From NCBI GenBank assembly GCA_948567375.1, contig OX419762.1, positions 45,117,034 to 45,181,033 of the forward strand: 64,000 nucleotides of DNA, given 5' to 3'. Both the position numbers and the translations under genes were made by a program. Shown here in pieces: positions 21,689 to 33,689 of this stretch. Origin of the DNA: Lunularia cruciata (Eukaryota; Streptophyta; Marchantiopsida; Lunulariales; Lunulariaceae). The notes under the pieces were generated by a model. The model saw only the letters and a program-made list of their open reading frames with translations. It searched no databases and was not told the DNA's origin. Each line of letters opens with the position of its first letter. Position 1 is the first letter of the stretch.

Positions 21689-22565
21689 TAATCATTCCGC
21701 TCCACAAACTCCATCTGGGCAACTTGTCAAGGTCACCCATTCTTGAGTGGACATTCAACAATATGATGTCCCAATTGGCAAAAAATAAAACAACCACCAT
21801 TTTGTCCCAGTTTCTCTCTATCTACAATGCCAATTGGTCTCTGTTGAATAGCATCAATCTCCATTGGTGCCAACTCCTCCACACGTGTGTAGTGTATCGG
21901 AAGGTTTTGTGGAGGTCAAGGTCAAGACCAAGTTGTTGCAACCAAGTAATCAAAACATTTGGCCAACCACATGGCTTCCTCCAAGTGTTGTGGCTCTTGC
22001 ATGGTTACCTCTAATTTGGTTCTTGATTTCAAGCTCCTCACAAATCAATCCAAAGCTTCACCTTCTAGTATATCTGGAATTTGCATGATGGTAATCTGGA
22101 ATTGCGTGATGTAACTTCTTATAGAGCCAATCTATTTCAACTCTACCAACCTATCCCGTGCAGCTCTGTGGCATTTATAGCTTGGAACCAACTAATTATT
22201 GCACTCTTGAATTCTGCCCACGTCAAGATTAGTGCAACAATTTATCATTCAGCTTGCTCCACTTGGAATCTCCACTATAGCTTTGCTACTCCATCCAATT
22301 GGCTAGAAGCCAAGAGAATCTATTCTCACTTGTCTTGTAGATTGGTAGCTTCAAAATAATATTCATAGTCAAATACAAAATTCTCCAATGCATTGGATTC
22401 TTGCCTTCAAATACCTTGGGTTTAGGAAATTGGATTTGATCTTCTCCTTGTCAAATTGGTATTCTCTACGTGTTCTTATCATCAAAGATCTCATTCATCC
22501 AACAATTAAGTAAGGTGTTTGATTTGTTATTGCATAGCAAGGATAACATCGAGCATTGCCGTCAT
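21683..22565 (-). pseudogene. gag: gag of A4
   Basis: The minus-strand start ATG at 22563-22565 (MTAMLDVILAMQ) matches the other A copies. Many stops follow. The zinc knuckle near 21760-21800 reads C-x3-C-x3-H-x4-C instead of the canonical spacing, so it has lost one cysteine position. Confidence 0.85.
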
Positions 22566-22839
22566 GGTTGCTACTCTATCACGCCATCCGTAGTCTATCT
22601 AATTTATTAACACATAGAAGTAGCACATCCACCGTTCCCCATAAGTTACAACCGGAAGCACCAAGGGTTCCTCATCTATGGTGATCAGATATATGCAGAA
22701 AATCTTGTCCAAAGTGTGAGTTGATGAATTATGTGAAACTATGCTTGGTTAGTACTTGGAAACAAAAATCCCAATGCTTTGGTAGAAGTGGATATGGTGG
22801 TCCATAAATTCCATCCATCTATTCTTGCTTTGATACCAA

Positions 22840-23238
22840 TGTAAAAGACCGAGACCAAGGAGAGAAATAAGAGAATGAAAACTTGCATTGGGACACTTGA
22901 ATGTGAGAAAACTCCAAATGCCTAGCATGAGCTTTGGCATTGGTATTAATAGGTAGCATACAAGGCCCTTGAGAAGCTTCCTTGAGTTGCTTTCTTAGAG
23001 TGCAAGCCAAGTTAACCAGAAGCTTCTCAAGAAGTTTCCTTCTAGAAGTTGTCTACTTGGCGTGCAAACTAAGCTAGTTGGAAGCTTCTAGAAGCTACCT
23101 GCTTGAGGTGCAAGTTAAGCTAGTCGGGAAGCTTCCCAAGAAGCTTTCTAGATGCTTCTAGAATATGTTGGGCTAATTTAGTTTATTCTCTACTTTGTTA
23201 GCTTTACTAACTATGTTTCTAAAATCCATATTGTTATA
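22840..23238 (-). repeat. 5' LTR of A4 with heat-shock element
   Basis: The 399-bp LTR ends, on the minus strand, TTTTACA at 22840, followed by a primer-site relic TTGGTATCAAAGC. The heat-shock element GAAGCTTCTAGAA lies at 23081-23093. The TATA box has decayed to TATTAATA-like sequence (22943-22950). Confidence 0.92.
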
Positions 23239-23243
23239 CACTT

Positions 23244-25320
23244 ACTCTCCTTGAAGGTGTGTTTTTGTCCTAAGTACTTGTTGCAAAAACTTGGTGCAAG
23301 ATGGAACATGCAAGTTTAAGAAAAAAAGGCAACTAGATTAAATACATATAACATTTTATAGCTTGCATAGACCACGTAGACTATATAGACTACATGGATT
23401 ATGAAATCTACATGGGCTACATGTTTTGTAGGTATGTAGATCAAGTGGCAAAAAATTGCAATTGCTAACTATAGTTCAAGAATTGCAATTTTGGCAATTC
23501 AAAAATTCTACATTTTGACACAAATTAAGTAAATTGACTTGAAAATTGAATGAAATCTTACATGAAGTCATGCATATTGGATCCCATTTGCAAGTTTTAG
23601 ACCTAAGGCATCAAGGTCAATTTCTCTGATTTGGTTCATGGAGGTTCTGATTTGGTGCTTATCTAACTAACACCATGCAATATATGTTATGCAATCCTTG
23701 AGAGTGTGAAACTCAATCATGAAAGGACACTCTTGTGTCTCTTCCATATGATCCTCCTCTAGAACCCTTTGATAATTGTCCATTGCCATTGCAGAATAAG
23801 AAATCAATGAAATTGAAAGGCAATTCTCTTGTAGTGCATCCTTGAATGTCTCTTCTAGTGCCTCAAAACCTTTCTTCTACTCTCCTTTCCTTCTCATCTT
23901 TTTAAAGTCTTTCCCTCTTTGTCCCACTCCTTGATTGTCAAGAATGTCTTGAATGTGCCTCAGTTTCTTCTTCTACTCTTTTTCAAATGACTTAAACTCT
24001 ACCTCTCTTCTTTATCAGACTCCTCAAAAAAAACTAGGTTTTCAAAAAACCTATCTCACTCTCTTCTTTTCTACTCTCTCTTGAATACTCCTCTACTCTC
24101 TTAAACTCTTCCAGAAATTCTTTATCAAACTCTTCTCTTGTTTCTCATAACTCTCCCTCTATACCTACTCTTTCCTTTTTGAATTCTCAAAATTCTTCTC
24201 AATCTTTAGATTCCCACTTCCTATTCAAAAGATCTCTATGGCTTGAAAGCTTTCTTTATCTTTAACTCAAAATCTCTTTAGCTCTTCATTGCTTTCTTGA
24301 TTCTATTGCTTTAACTCAATTTTTAAACTCTGTGAAATCTCTTTGAACTCCATGCACTCTCTTCCAAAATCTTTGTGATATCTATTTCAGCAAGCCAATT
24401 ATTTATATTGAGTGAAATTACTCTTCAAGACCATACTTCTTAAAAAATCTATATTTTTAAGAAAATAACAAAAATAGAACTCAACAAAGTCAAAATATTG
24501 AATTTTAAAATCTAAATACTTGAAAAAGGAACATGCAATCTATGCAAAATGGAATTTTGAAATTTGCAGTAGATCATTTGCCAAGATTTTTTTTAAAATA
24601 TCCAAACATGGAACTCTACAAATTCAAAACTTAAATTTTGAAATCTAGATGCTTGATGAAGGAACAAACAAACTATGAAAAATTTTGAAATGTGTATTGC
24701 ATCATTTGTGCACTCTCTCCAATTGGGACATCCACTCTCCATTTGGATAATAAACTATTGATTGCATATATTCAAATCACCAATACACATACTTGAAGTG
24801 CAATATAGTAAATTTTATTCTATTACTCCTTATGATGCACTTAGGCTTGAGCAAAGAACTAAAGCACAGTAAGTACCTTAGTACCCCAAGCACCTTAACT
24901 AACCCAAGTATCTTATGTACCCAAAGTTGCGAGAGTATCTCAAGCACTCCAAGAATTACATGTATAAAATTAAACCAAATGAATTTCACCATTGCAAGGC
25001 ATACTTGCTATATCATATGAGCAACCAATATAATTTATTTACATTCATGGAACTTATATAAATTTTGTACATTCTTGGATTTAAGAGATCACTTAGTTGG
25101 TGTTTCAAAGTCAAACAATGATGGAAAACTCCATTTTTGGTCTCTTCTTTGTATTCTTGGAGAGCTCAAAAACACCTCCAATTCCAAGGCCTAAATCTAT
25201 CTCTTCTACAATCACCATCTTCTTCTACCCTAATATCTGATTAGTTGAAAAGGAAATTATGCATACCATCATCCACTTTAACAAATATGAATTTCTTGAA
25301 GGGTCATCAAATTGAACCTT
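23244..25320 (-). pseudogene. no intact gene; E/K-rich coiled-coil remnant on the minus strand
   Basis: From about 24430 to 23650 the minus strand gives a broken reading dominated by E, K and S with a clean end segment (MAMDNYQRVLEEDHMEETQE, near 23780-23720). It looks like a decayed coiled-coil protein, perhaps a transposon accessory ORF. The remaining sequence to 25320 is AT-rich with no gene I can support. Confidence 0.35.
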
Positions 25321-25329
25321 GATCTCTCT

Positions 25330-26290
25330 TAATGAATGTCATCTTGCCTTTAGAACTCTAATGCAATGTCATTCATGACCAAAGTATGAGCTACACATTG
25401 ATTAAAATCAAACTTCTCTTGAGAAAATGCTTGTTTGAAGGATGGAACAAGGTGCCATATTAGTACATAGCTTGCATCCCCTAACAATTATTAGGATTGC
25501 TCAAACAAAGTACAATCTCCTCAGGTGTTTAAATCATTCTAATTGGAGACCTTTGCAAGCAACCCATATCATAGCATGATCCGGGTATACTTGAGAAACC
25601 ATAACAAAAAATTATTTAATCATTACTAAACCTATAATATCTACAATTTATTGGAACACAAATCACTAGTTTATAGCAAAATTGATCACATATACACAAG
25701 CTTAAAGCAAAACTGATCAAATATGCACTCTTGGTGCTTACATCTTGCAAAATATATTATTCACTTTTTATCATTACATACCATTTGACTATTTATAGAA
25801 TAAAGCACTTTCCTTTTGAATATATTTCTCCATCAATGGTAGGTTTTTCAGCTAACATAAAAAGAGTACCATCTACAAACCTTATGCAACCCAAGAACCC
25901 CTTTTGTGAAAACACCAATGATATTCTTGCTCTCTCCTCACTATCAGGAAGCTACTTCACCTCCTTCCCAAGGAGAGAGATAATTGTTATCATTATTCTA
26001 TTGGTAAATTTCATTATTGATCAAACACTAGTCCCTAAATATTCAAAATCCTTGATATAGAAGCACCATTTGTATGATGCATGAATCTGCCTAGAGCTAG
26101 GACAACTTGGACTTAAGTTGGAGTCTGGTTTTTGCAAGACAAATTCTTAAACAAATAATGCTCTTTTATACCATCCACTAAAGCTTGAAATGAGAAAACA
26201 TTCATCCTAGTGAGTTGTCTAGACCTTGGAATCTATCACAACAAAATTTCAAGTCAAACTCATAACTATAAGCATATTAAATCTTATTTT
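25330..26290 (-). pseudogene. PIF/Harbinger transposase remnant 1
   Basis: Minus-strand pieces match the better copy at 47143-48515: RQLTRMNVFSFQAL and VQVVLALGRFMHH (near 26230-26060), then GFLGCIRFVDGTLFMLAE (near 25905-25850), which includes the first catalytic aspartate in the V/I-DGT motif, and YPGSCYDM (near 25570). The family is DDE_Tnp_4 (HARBI1-like), a cut-and-paste nuclease. Multiple stops and frameshifts. Confidence 0.75.
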
Positions 26291-26472
26291 GTAAATATCA
26301 AAATGTATGTTTGAAATTCCACCACCTAAATAATAAATATAATGTGTCATCCTCTTTGTCTTCTTCACTCCAAACATCATCATCCACATCATAAATTTTG
26401 TCAAAGTCACTATTCACTATTCACTATTCATTCATTCATTCATCATCATCATCATGTCAAAGTCTCATTCAT

Positions 26473-26795
26473 CATTTGTTACCCCTTGGATGCATTTCAT
26501 GACTTTGTGGTAGAGTAAGGAATGATTATTTGTACACAACATTCTTGAGATTCACAAATTGTAATCTATTGTTTGAGTAAGCAATCATTAATCTGAAAGA
26601 GTATTTACTAAGGCATTACTCATCATCTCATTTATTACCTCTCATATGCATTTCATTGTTTTGTGGAGCAACAAGGAATGACTATTTGTACACCTCATCC
26701 TTGAGATTCACAAATTATAATCTATTGTTTGTTTAAGCAATTGATTGTTTGTTCAAGCAGGCATTCACTATTCAAGAAGAGTATTCACTGAGGAA
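26473..26795. repeat. tandem duplication, period about 156 bp
   Basis: Two imperfect units start CATTTGTTACC (26473) and CATTTATTACC (26629). They share GCATTTCAT, GGAATGA, ATTTGTACAC, TTGAGATTCACAAATT and a terminal GAGTATT. It is AT-rich and non-coding. The sequence between here and 27105 shows nothing else. Confidence 0.7.
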
Positions 26796-27104
26796 GGGTA
26801 TTCTCCAATTCTTATTTGTTGCTTGATACATTTATTAAATGCTAATCTTTTGACATTTTATCTATGAAAATACTAGATATCAATTTGCTTTTCTTTTTAA
26901 CAAATAATACACTAAGAGTAATCATTCAAAAAATTTATCCAAATTTGGAATTATATATATGAGGTAATTCATTTGCATAGGAAATTTTCTTTCATTAAAA
27001 GTTTGCAACTTTTCCACCCATTACCATCAATTTTATAGAGTATATATTTATATAGTCTTTATAAGTATCAACTAAAAAGCTATTGAAACTCATTAATATA
27101 AACT

Positions 27105-27400
27105 CATACATTGTAGTATACTTTAGACAACATGTGTCCATTGCTCTATAGACAACATTGGGTGGTGCAATCCAAAAGAGAGCAATCACATTGGATGATA
27201 CTTCTATGGATGCTCTAGTAGTTTGTATACCTTACAACTTGTATAACTTGGACATCTTAGGTGTGGTAGGGCAGATTTTTCTTGTTTATACTATTTGGGC
27301 CTGGCCTTATTTTACCTCTTTTATGCCTCCCTTGTGCGGCCTGATGGGGTCTTCCCATCCTTCTTGTGTTCTACATGGTTGCCTTTTTCAACTAATATAA
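27105..27400 (+). mobile_element. LINE 3' end fragment, plus orientation
   Basis: Plus-strand reading FRQHVSIAL, GAIQKRAITLDDTSMDA, YNLYNLDILGVVGQI matches the C-terminus of the minus-strand LINE at 27900-28060. The shared 3' tail (GATGGGGTCTTCCCATCCTT, 27343-27362) follows. It is 5'-truncated, as usual for LINEs. Confidence 0.75.
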
Positions 27401-27469
27401 ACTCAAAACATGCACCATATTATATTGAAACAAAGTAATGGTAATTTTTCAAATTTTTGGTGAAATACT

Positions 27470-27924
27470 TTTCTATACAATGTTTTTTGAAAGATGACCA
27501 CATAGAACACATGAAGGATGGGAAGATCCCACCAAGCCACACCAATACATATACAAATACAAGGGTGAAATAATTTTCTATATAATTGGATTTAAACCAC
27601 AAGTGAGAAAGGCGACCACATAAAACACATAAAGGATAAGAAGACCCCATCAAGCTGTACAAGGGAACAAGGGTAAAACAAGGATAGAAAAAAGAGATAA
27701 AATGGAGCTAGGCCTTGCTAGTATTGATATGATAACTTTTTACCCTTGCACCTAAGATATCCAAAAGTTATTTATAATGAGAAGAAAGCCAACCTCATAG
27801 AAGAACACAAGAAGGATGGGAAGACCCCATCAAGCCGTACAAGCGAGAGACAAAAGAGATAGAATAGGGGTAGGCCTCAATAATATCAATATGAGAAATC
27901 TACCCTACCACACCTAAGATATCC
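27470..27924 (-). repeat. LINE 3' tail present in three successive copies
   Basis: The conserved tail element (minus: CTTGATGGGGTCTTCCCATC) occurs at about 27817-27845, 27636-27664 and 27517-27546. The upstream landmark GGATATCTTAGGTG occurs at 27911-27924 and again at 27749-27762. So the tail, or the whole 3' UTR, has been duplicated in tandem, with units about 120-180 bp apart. Confidence 0.7.
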
Positions 27925-30905
27925 AAGCTATGCAAGTTGTAGGATCTACAAACTATTGGAGCATCCAAAGAAGTATCACCTAGAGTGATTTCTTTCTTAT
28001 GGATTGCACCAACTAATGCTCTTTGTAGAGCAATGAACACGTGTTGTCTAAAGTATGCTACATAGTGTGAGAGTGAGAGTGGTACCTTTTGGAGTTTAAT
28101 ATGATAAGCTCTCACACATTCCTTGATAAATGTGTCAAATGCCATGTCCATCATTCCATATAACTACAATGCTAGAGGAACAAAAGGTGACCTCATTGTA
28201 TACTCCTATACTTAGAGACATTGTGTGTTGTAATACCTTTTGCTGCCCATCCAAGAGGATGAATAATGACTCCCTCCAAAACTGCATAATGCATAGGGCT
28301 TATAACCACAATGTCAGCCAATGTCATCTAATCATCTTGGACCAAGTATAAGTGTGCTCTAGCATGTGTCATTTGCAAAGAATATGAAGACCAAGCAAGG
28401 TATCCACTCTCTTGTGCCATACGTAGCAAATACTATATCCCTAATAGCATCATTGATAGTTATCATTTGTCCTCCATAAGGACACCAGGTCATATGGATT
28501 GCTACTACATTTACTGTAGATCCACACTCACAAGTGAGTAACAAAGATGCAAACGGGTGGACCAAACCTAGGTGGAACCTCATCGCTATAGAGAAAGTAG
28601 ATAGTTCAAATCAGAATGCCCTAATGCATGGTCTAGCTAGGATCCAAGAGCCTGCATCCTTGCCAAAGCAAGAGCAAAGATATGCCCTAGTGGCCTGAGG
28701 AATGGACGAGTCAATCAAGAGAGAATGGAGCATATGTTGACACTATTGCTCTATCAAGGAAGACTACAAACCTATGGTCCAATCTGATGATATTGAAGTT
28801 AAGGATGGAAGGTCCTCACATGCCTAAGGAGAGAGACTATCTCTTGTATGCCGTAATAACACTTGGAGAGAAAAGGATCTCTCCTCTACCTTGGTCACAT
28901 AAGTCTCCAAAGCTGGCCTATCAACAACCACAAAACAAGAGGAAAGTAGGGGTGCCAAGAGAGCCCAACTACCCAAAAATGCTATAGGTGCTATCTCCTC
29001 CATAGATAATAAACCTACTCCTTCACTCAAAATCAATAGAGATGTTTGTCTATGCGCCAAATCCCCCATCACACACTCAAATATCCTTAGTCAAATGATA
29101 TTACCAAAGACTCCCATGATCCTCTTATCAAAAGCTCTCAAATGTGATAGGAAAGTCAAGGAAAGGAGAATTGTGCAGAGAAGGTAAGTTGGTCAATGGG
29201 CAATGCTAGAGGAGAGTATACCAAAAGCCACCAACAGATCTCCTAGTAGAGGAAGGTCATCCATATGCATAATATTCTTTGCAAGGATAACATCTAAGAA
29301 GCATGTGACAAAATCCTTGGATCCTTCTAGCATTCCAAGATTACATAGTCCATTTGTAAATGTGACACACCACTTTGGAAGCTCAACGTGGGAAGGGATA
29401 CATGAAAAGGTCCATGCTCTGCACTTTGACACCTTGATTCTCAAGCCTACAAGATTTAGCTTGGTAGTCAAGTGATCAAAGGCTTGCCTATGGGGCCCAT
29501 AATGTGTATATCATTTGCTAAGGAGAGAAATACACAACCTGGCATGGCAAAAGTAGTAGATAAGAGAGCTCTAAAGTGAACCATGGCAAACAAAGATCCC
29601 CCCTAAAGGATCTCCTTGTTGTGTACCAATAGTAGATTCCAAGACGGTGACTCCCTCCTATGACCACCCATGCTGATAGTAAAGGGAAGTAGGAGAGCCA
29701 TAGAAAAACTACACAAAGGGAATGAGACTCACCAAGGATCCATTGGTCTCCCTTAGCTCTCTAAAGATAGATGCCCAAGAGATGTTATTAAAATCATTCT
29801 CAACATACACTTGTAGGACAACCTACTCTGAATGGATATCTAGGAGTGCCTTGATGCTTAGGGAAATAGCCTTGCAACCTCAAAGTGTAGCTATTCCAAA
29901 TTGATGTGAGACTTAGGTGCTCTCAAAAGTGAGATTGATTTTGAAGGACAATGGTGTGGCTAACCAAGCTCAAAAAGATTTCTCTAATAGCAATCGGTCT
30001 AATGCTCCTTGTGCTCTTCTCCATCACAAAAGGTCAACTAGCCCTTAATGCTTGACTAATTGACATAAGAATATCCCCTTGCTACTACTACAACCCCCTA
30101 AAACAACTCAATAAATCCACTAGAAGGATCATTTGCCTGAAAGCAATCTCTAAGATGCTCATATACCATCCCTAACAAGCCTCTTGAGGAGAGGCAAGGA
30201 GCAATGCATAATGTTTGTGCAAAAAGTGACCTATCAAGATATAAAATTTGCTCATATTGATAATCTAAGGCCTCTAACGGTACTCCCTCTCTTACCATAG
30301 GATGTAGTGAGCATAGGGAAGAGATAGTCTCATGAGTGGGACTAGCCATAGACAAAGGGTATAGCCCTTATGTTGCTCTATTAAACTCTTGTGCTTGACC
30401 CAATGTCCTACACCACCATAATTTAGTGGACTCTATGGTATCATGTGGCAAAATTGGTCTCCTAAAATGTATAACCCTAATTGACTCCTCTTGTAGGGCA
30501 GCCCAATCTCTTGCTCAAAATTGAAAAATTTTGGCAACCATCTCTCTATGCCCCGCACGTCCTCCTCTAATACAACAAAGGCACCATCAAGGGAGTAAGA
30601 GGAATAAGAACCATGCTAATTGGTCCAAGGGATCACGTGCAAAAAGATCAAGTGGTACGTGAAAAGCTTGTCTAGCCTCATCATGGAGTGTATGGGATAG
30701 CATATGGACATGGAAATAATCCCAAAATACACTCCTCTTGAGACGATAACCACTCACACAACTCGATCAATATACTTAGGATGGTCAATGAAGGGATAGA
30801 GGAAGTGTGCATAATCCCAAGTGTCATCACCATCCAAGTGATCACTCTCCTCACATAAGCATCCCAAGTGGTCAAATCATAGTCATTTTGCATCCTTCCC
30901 ACATG
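27470..30905 (-). mobile_element. non-LTR retrotransposon (LINE-type) reverse transcriptase, decayed
   Basis: On the minus strand, pieces of one reverse transcriptase protein run from about 30905 to 27900: WDAYVRRVITWM (30860), the RT motif GTQQGDPLGG (near 29598-29626), the catalytic box reading LANDIHIMG (near 29495-29525; normally LADD, so one aspartate is lost), DLAHRQTSLLI and GLLSMEEIAPIAFLGSWA (29050-28970), and a C-terminal zinc-type motif (CECGS..., H, C, about 28540-28440) followed by RDIVFA. The end is ITLGDTS...SYNLHSLDILGVVG (27900). Frameshifts and stops are dense. No 5' end is identifiable. Confidence 0.8.
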
Positions 30906-30909
30906 GGTC

Positions 30910-31576
30910 TTTATCCATTACAAGGTAAAGCGTCAATGATACATCAAGCATGGTATATCCCGAGCCGCTCTAAGCAACCACACATGGAAAAGTGTAGTCA
31001 TGACTAGCACAAGAATAATGATAATAATACATGATGCTCTTCCTCATATCTCTCCATATTTACAAAACCACAACACTTCACATCCCAACTCAAATGAAAA
31101 ATACATTTTCTCTGAACTCTAAAAACTATAAATTCTCATAACTTTCAATTTCTATCTAAACTAAATTTAAACTAAATTTCCATGGAACTCAATTGTAAAA
31201 ACAAAGAAGTTAGGAATGAAAATTCTCTACCCATCATTGTTGATGTGAAATAGTTAATCTATATATTAAAAACCTAAAAATCCTCATAACCTTCTACTCA
31301 ATTCTCCATAGTCTTTAATCTATATTCCAATCGAATCAAAATTAAAGATAAAAAAAATTGACCATTCCTTCTTGTGAGATATACCCAACGAGCTTCCTTA
31401 AACTCTAGAATATCCTTGACTCCTTCTCACTCTTGCATTCTCTCCCTTCTTCTCATGTTCCTTCCTCTTCTCATGTGTTGAGTTAGTTCCCTCCTCAAAG
31501 TTACTTCTAATTACAATAACCTCATGCTTAAGTACACAACTTGAACTTGGAGGGTTTGTGCGTACCTAACCAATAG
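30910..31576. other. no gene seen
   Basis: AT-rich sequence without long reading frames or repeats that I can support; it separates the LINE from the pogo-like transposase. Confidence 0.6.
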
Positions 31577-33290
31577 ATGCATAGTTTAGACTGCTCAGTC
31601 CCAAATTGCTTGCGCTCAAAGAGAATGTCAAGGAAACCAAACAGTAAGCATCTTAATGAGTCACAATGGTGCAAAATCATTTCTAAATTGAGCAAAATGA
31701 ATGCTCCTAGTAAATGGGCTTTAGCTCAAGAGTATGATGTTATCAAAGGTGCCATCTAAAAGGTGTGGGAAAACTGTGATTTGATTTTGGAGAGATTGGC
31801 CTTGATGTCCAAAGAAGCAAAGGAGAAGACCTTTCATGCTTCAATGGGATGATTTACCGAGCTTGAAGATATACTTTACATTTGGATTGACAACATGTGC
31901 CGGGCCAGACTTCTTGTACTACCATCTCTCACCATTGCCAAAGCAAAAAACATTGCTTCTACTTTATCAATTTTGGAATCACACTTTAAGGTGTCATGGC
32001 AATGGCTTAGTCAATTTAGAGCACGATGTGGTTTACAAAAGATGCTCCTTCATGGAGAAGGAATCGAAGTAAAAAAAATGATCCAAAATTATTAGCAACT
32101 TTAGAAAGTCTCTATGCAATTGTTGTGCATATGACCTTGAAAATGTTTACAATATGGACAAGACCAATTTTTTTTCTTGGTTGCTACCGAGATATAACCT
32201 CCTTATGCCAAACGAAGACATCTCAACTACAAGAGGCAAAAAGAAAGCCAAGGATTGAGTTTCTCTAATTGTTTGTGCTAACGGAACAGGAACACATAAA
32301 ATGCTATGCATGTTGATCAGGAAACCAAAGGAACCAGCTTGTATCAAGGACCTACAATGTCCAATTCCTTATTTCAATGAAGCGAAGGCTTGGATGGACG
32401 TGGAAACCTATTGGAAATGGTTCAACAAAGTCTTTGTTCTAGAAGTAAAAAAAAAAAAACGAGACACCATGTTCTTTTGCTGATGGATAATGCATTGGGA
32501 CACTTTGATGCCTTCTAGCATGACAACATTTGCATCATTTTCTTCCCACCAAATTTTACAAGATGGAAATAGCCTTGTGATATGGGAATCATTGCAGCCT
32601 AGAAAAGTGATACAATATTTATACCTCAAGGATGTCTTCTACTTTTATGAACTTTATGAGGCAAAGCAGTAAAAGAAAGATTTGGGTGGAAGATTGCGAC
32701 AAGGTGCTGTAGGGGTCTCCTATGGAGTCCAACGCACATGTTGAATGTTGCGAGTTATATGAAAGAAGCTTGGGATTTTGTCTCTTCTAGCTCAATCAAA
32801 AATGCTTTTAGTAAGGTAGAGCTAATGCAGCAAGAGCCAGAATTGGAAGTTGTTGACAAAGTTGAGAACATATTCAACTATTTGGAGAACGCCATTGAAA
32901 CATTCTCTATCGATCCGTCAGAACAAGAAGACTTTGTTCATATTGATGATGAGAACAATGAAGAATATGCAACAGCAATGTTTGCAGATGTTGAAGAGTT
33001 GTTGGAGTCGATGAAGATTGTTGACATTGTGATGGATGATACTGATTAGCCCTGATCCTCAAGAGCTGAATGCCAATTTAGGAATTGGAACCATATTTCA
33101 GGGTTTTGAATCTCTTTATAAACAGGTTCTCGACATTGAGGACTAGTTGCTCCGTATTGAAGTTCAAACAGAAGCTCATAGAACTTTTGAAGATCTCAAA
33201 AAATCATTTGAAATATTCTAGAGTAAGGTTTGCAAGGTTGTCGTCCAAATCAAAAAACTTCAAAACTTGGACAAGATGAGATTCGGGACA
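31577..33290 (+). pseudogene. pogo-like (DDE_1, Tc1/mariner superfamily) transposase
   Basis: The N-terminal helix-turn-helix part (NESQWCKIISKLSK...WALAQEYDV) is at 31577-31759, a second CENP-B-type segment (FHASMGXFTELEDILYIWI, SWQWLSQFRARCGLQ) at 31830-32035, and the DDE core from 32130. The core has YNMDKTNFF (D codon 32157-32159), GKKKAKD, VCANGTGTHK, LLMDNALGHFDAF (D codon 32486-32488) and PCDMGI (D codon 32579-32581). The last two aspartates are 31 codons apart, within the DD(29-36)D spacing of pogo elements. The acidic C-terminus is open at 32738-33049. All three catalytic aspartates survive but stops (32249, 32519, 32570, 32600) and frameshifts break it. Confidence 0.85.
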
Positions 33291-33344
33291 TGTTCAACTC
33301 ATCCATATTGAACCCTAAATTTTCTACCTGAACTTGCGCACTTA

Positions 33345-33670
33345 AATGGATGCATATTTAAGTCGGAGGTTCCAGTATTACGTATTACCCCCGAGTTAAG
33401 TATGCACCCATACTTAACTCGGAGGTTACTGTATTACCTATGGGAGTATGGCCAGTTGTCCTTCCTGCGTTGCCAACGTAAGGCTAGCTGGAACCGGCAC
33501 ATGGGTGGGGTATGAGAGAGCAACAGTGTGCTTGCAGGGTTGTCAGTAACCTCAAATCTGTCAACGTGACGATAGTAAGGCTAGCTGGAAGAGGCAGGTC
33601 GGTGGGGGACGAGTGAGCAACGGTGTGCGTGCAGGGGTTTGAGCGACCTAAACGTCGGAAACTTGACAGA
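33345..33670. repeat. two small direct-repeat pairs
   Basis: First, TAAGTCGGAGGTTCCAGTATTAC near 33359 recurs as TAACTCGGAGGTTACTGTATTAC near 33415, with an intervening inverted stretch (TTAAGTATGCACCCATACTTAA). Second, a 97-bp tandem pair starts AAGGCTAGCTGGAA at 33480 and 33577, with shared GTGTGC.TGCAGGG. No coding role seen. Confidence 0.7.
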
Positions 33671-33689
33671 TGAGCGATGCGAGCTTACT

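Larger units (their letters stand above)
17698..23238 (-). mobile_element. chromovirus copy A4, complete ends, heavily decayed
   Basis: LTRs at 22840-23238 (5') and 17698-18085 (3') are flanked by the perfect duplication CACTT (17693-17697 and 23239-23243). The outer left end of the 5' LTR has decayed from TGTAACA to TATAACA (minus strand), which hides the boundary unless the duplication is used. Gene order on the minus strand equals A1 and A2. Stops, frameshifts and a deletion in integrase make it dead; its LTRs are more diverged than those of A1. Confidence 0.92.
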
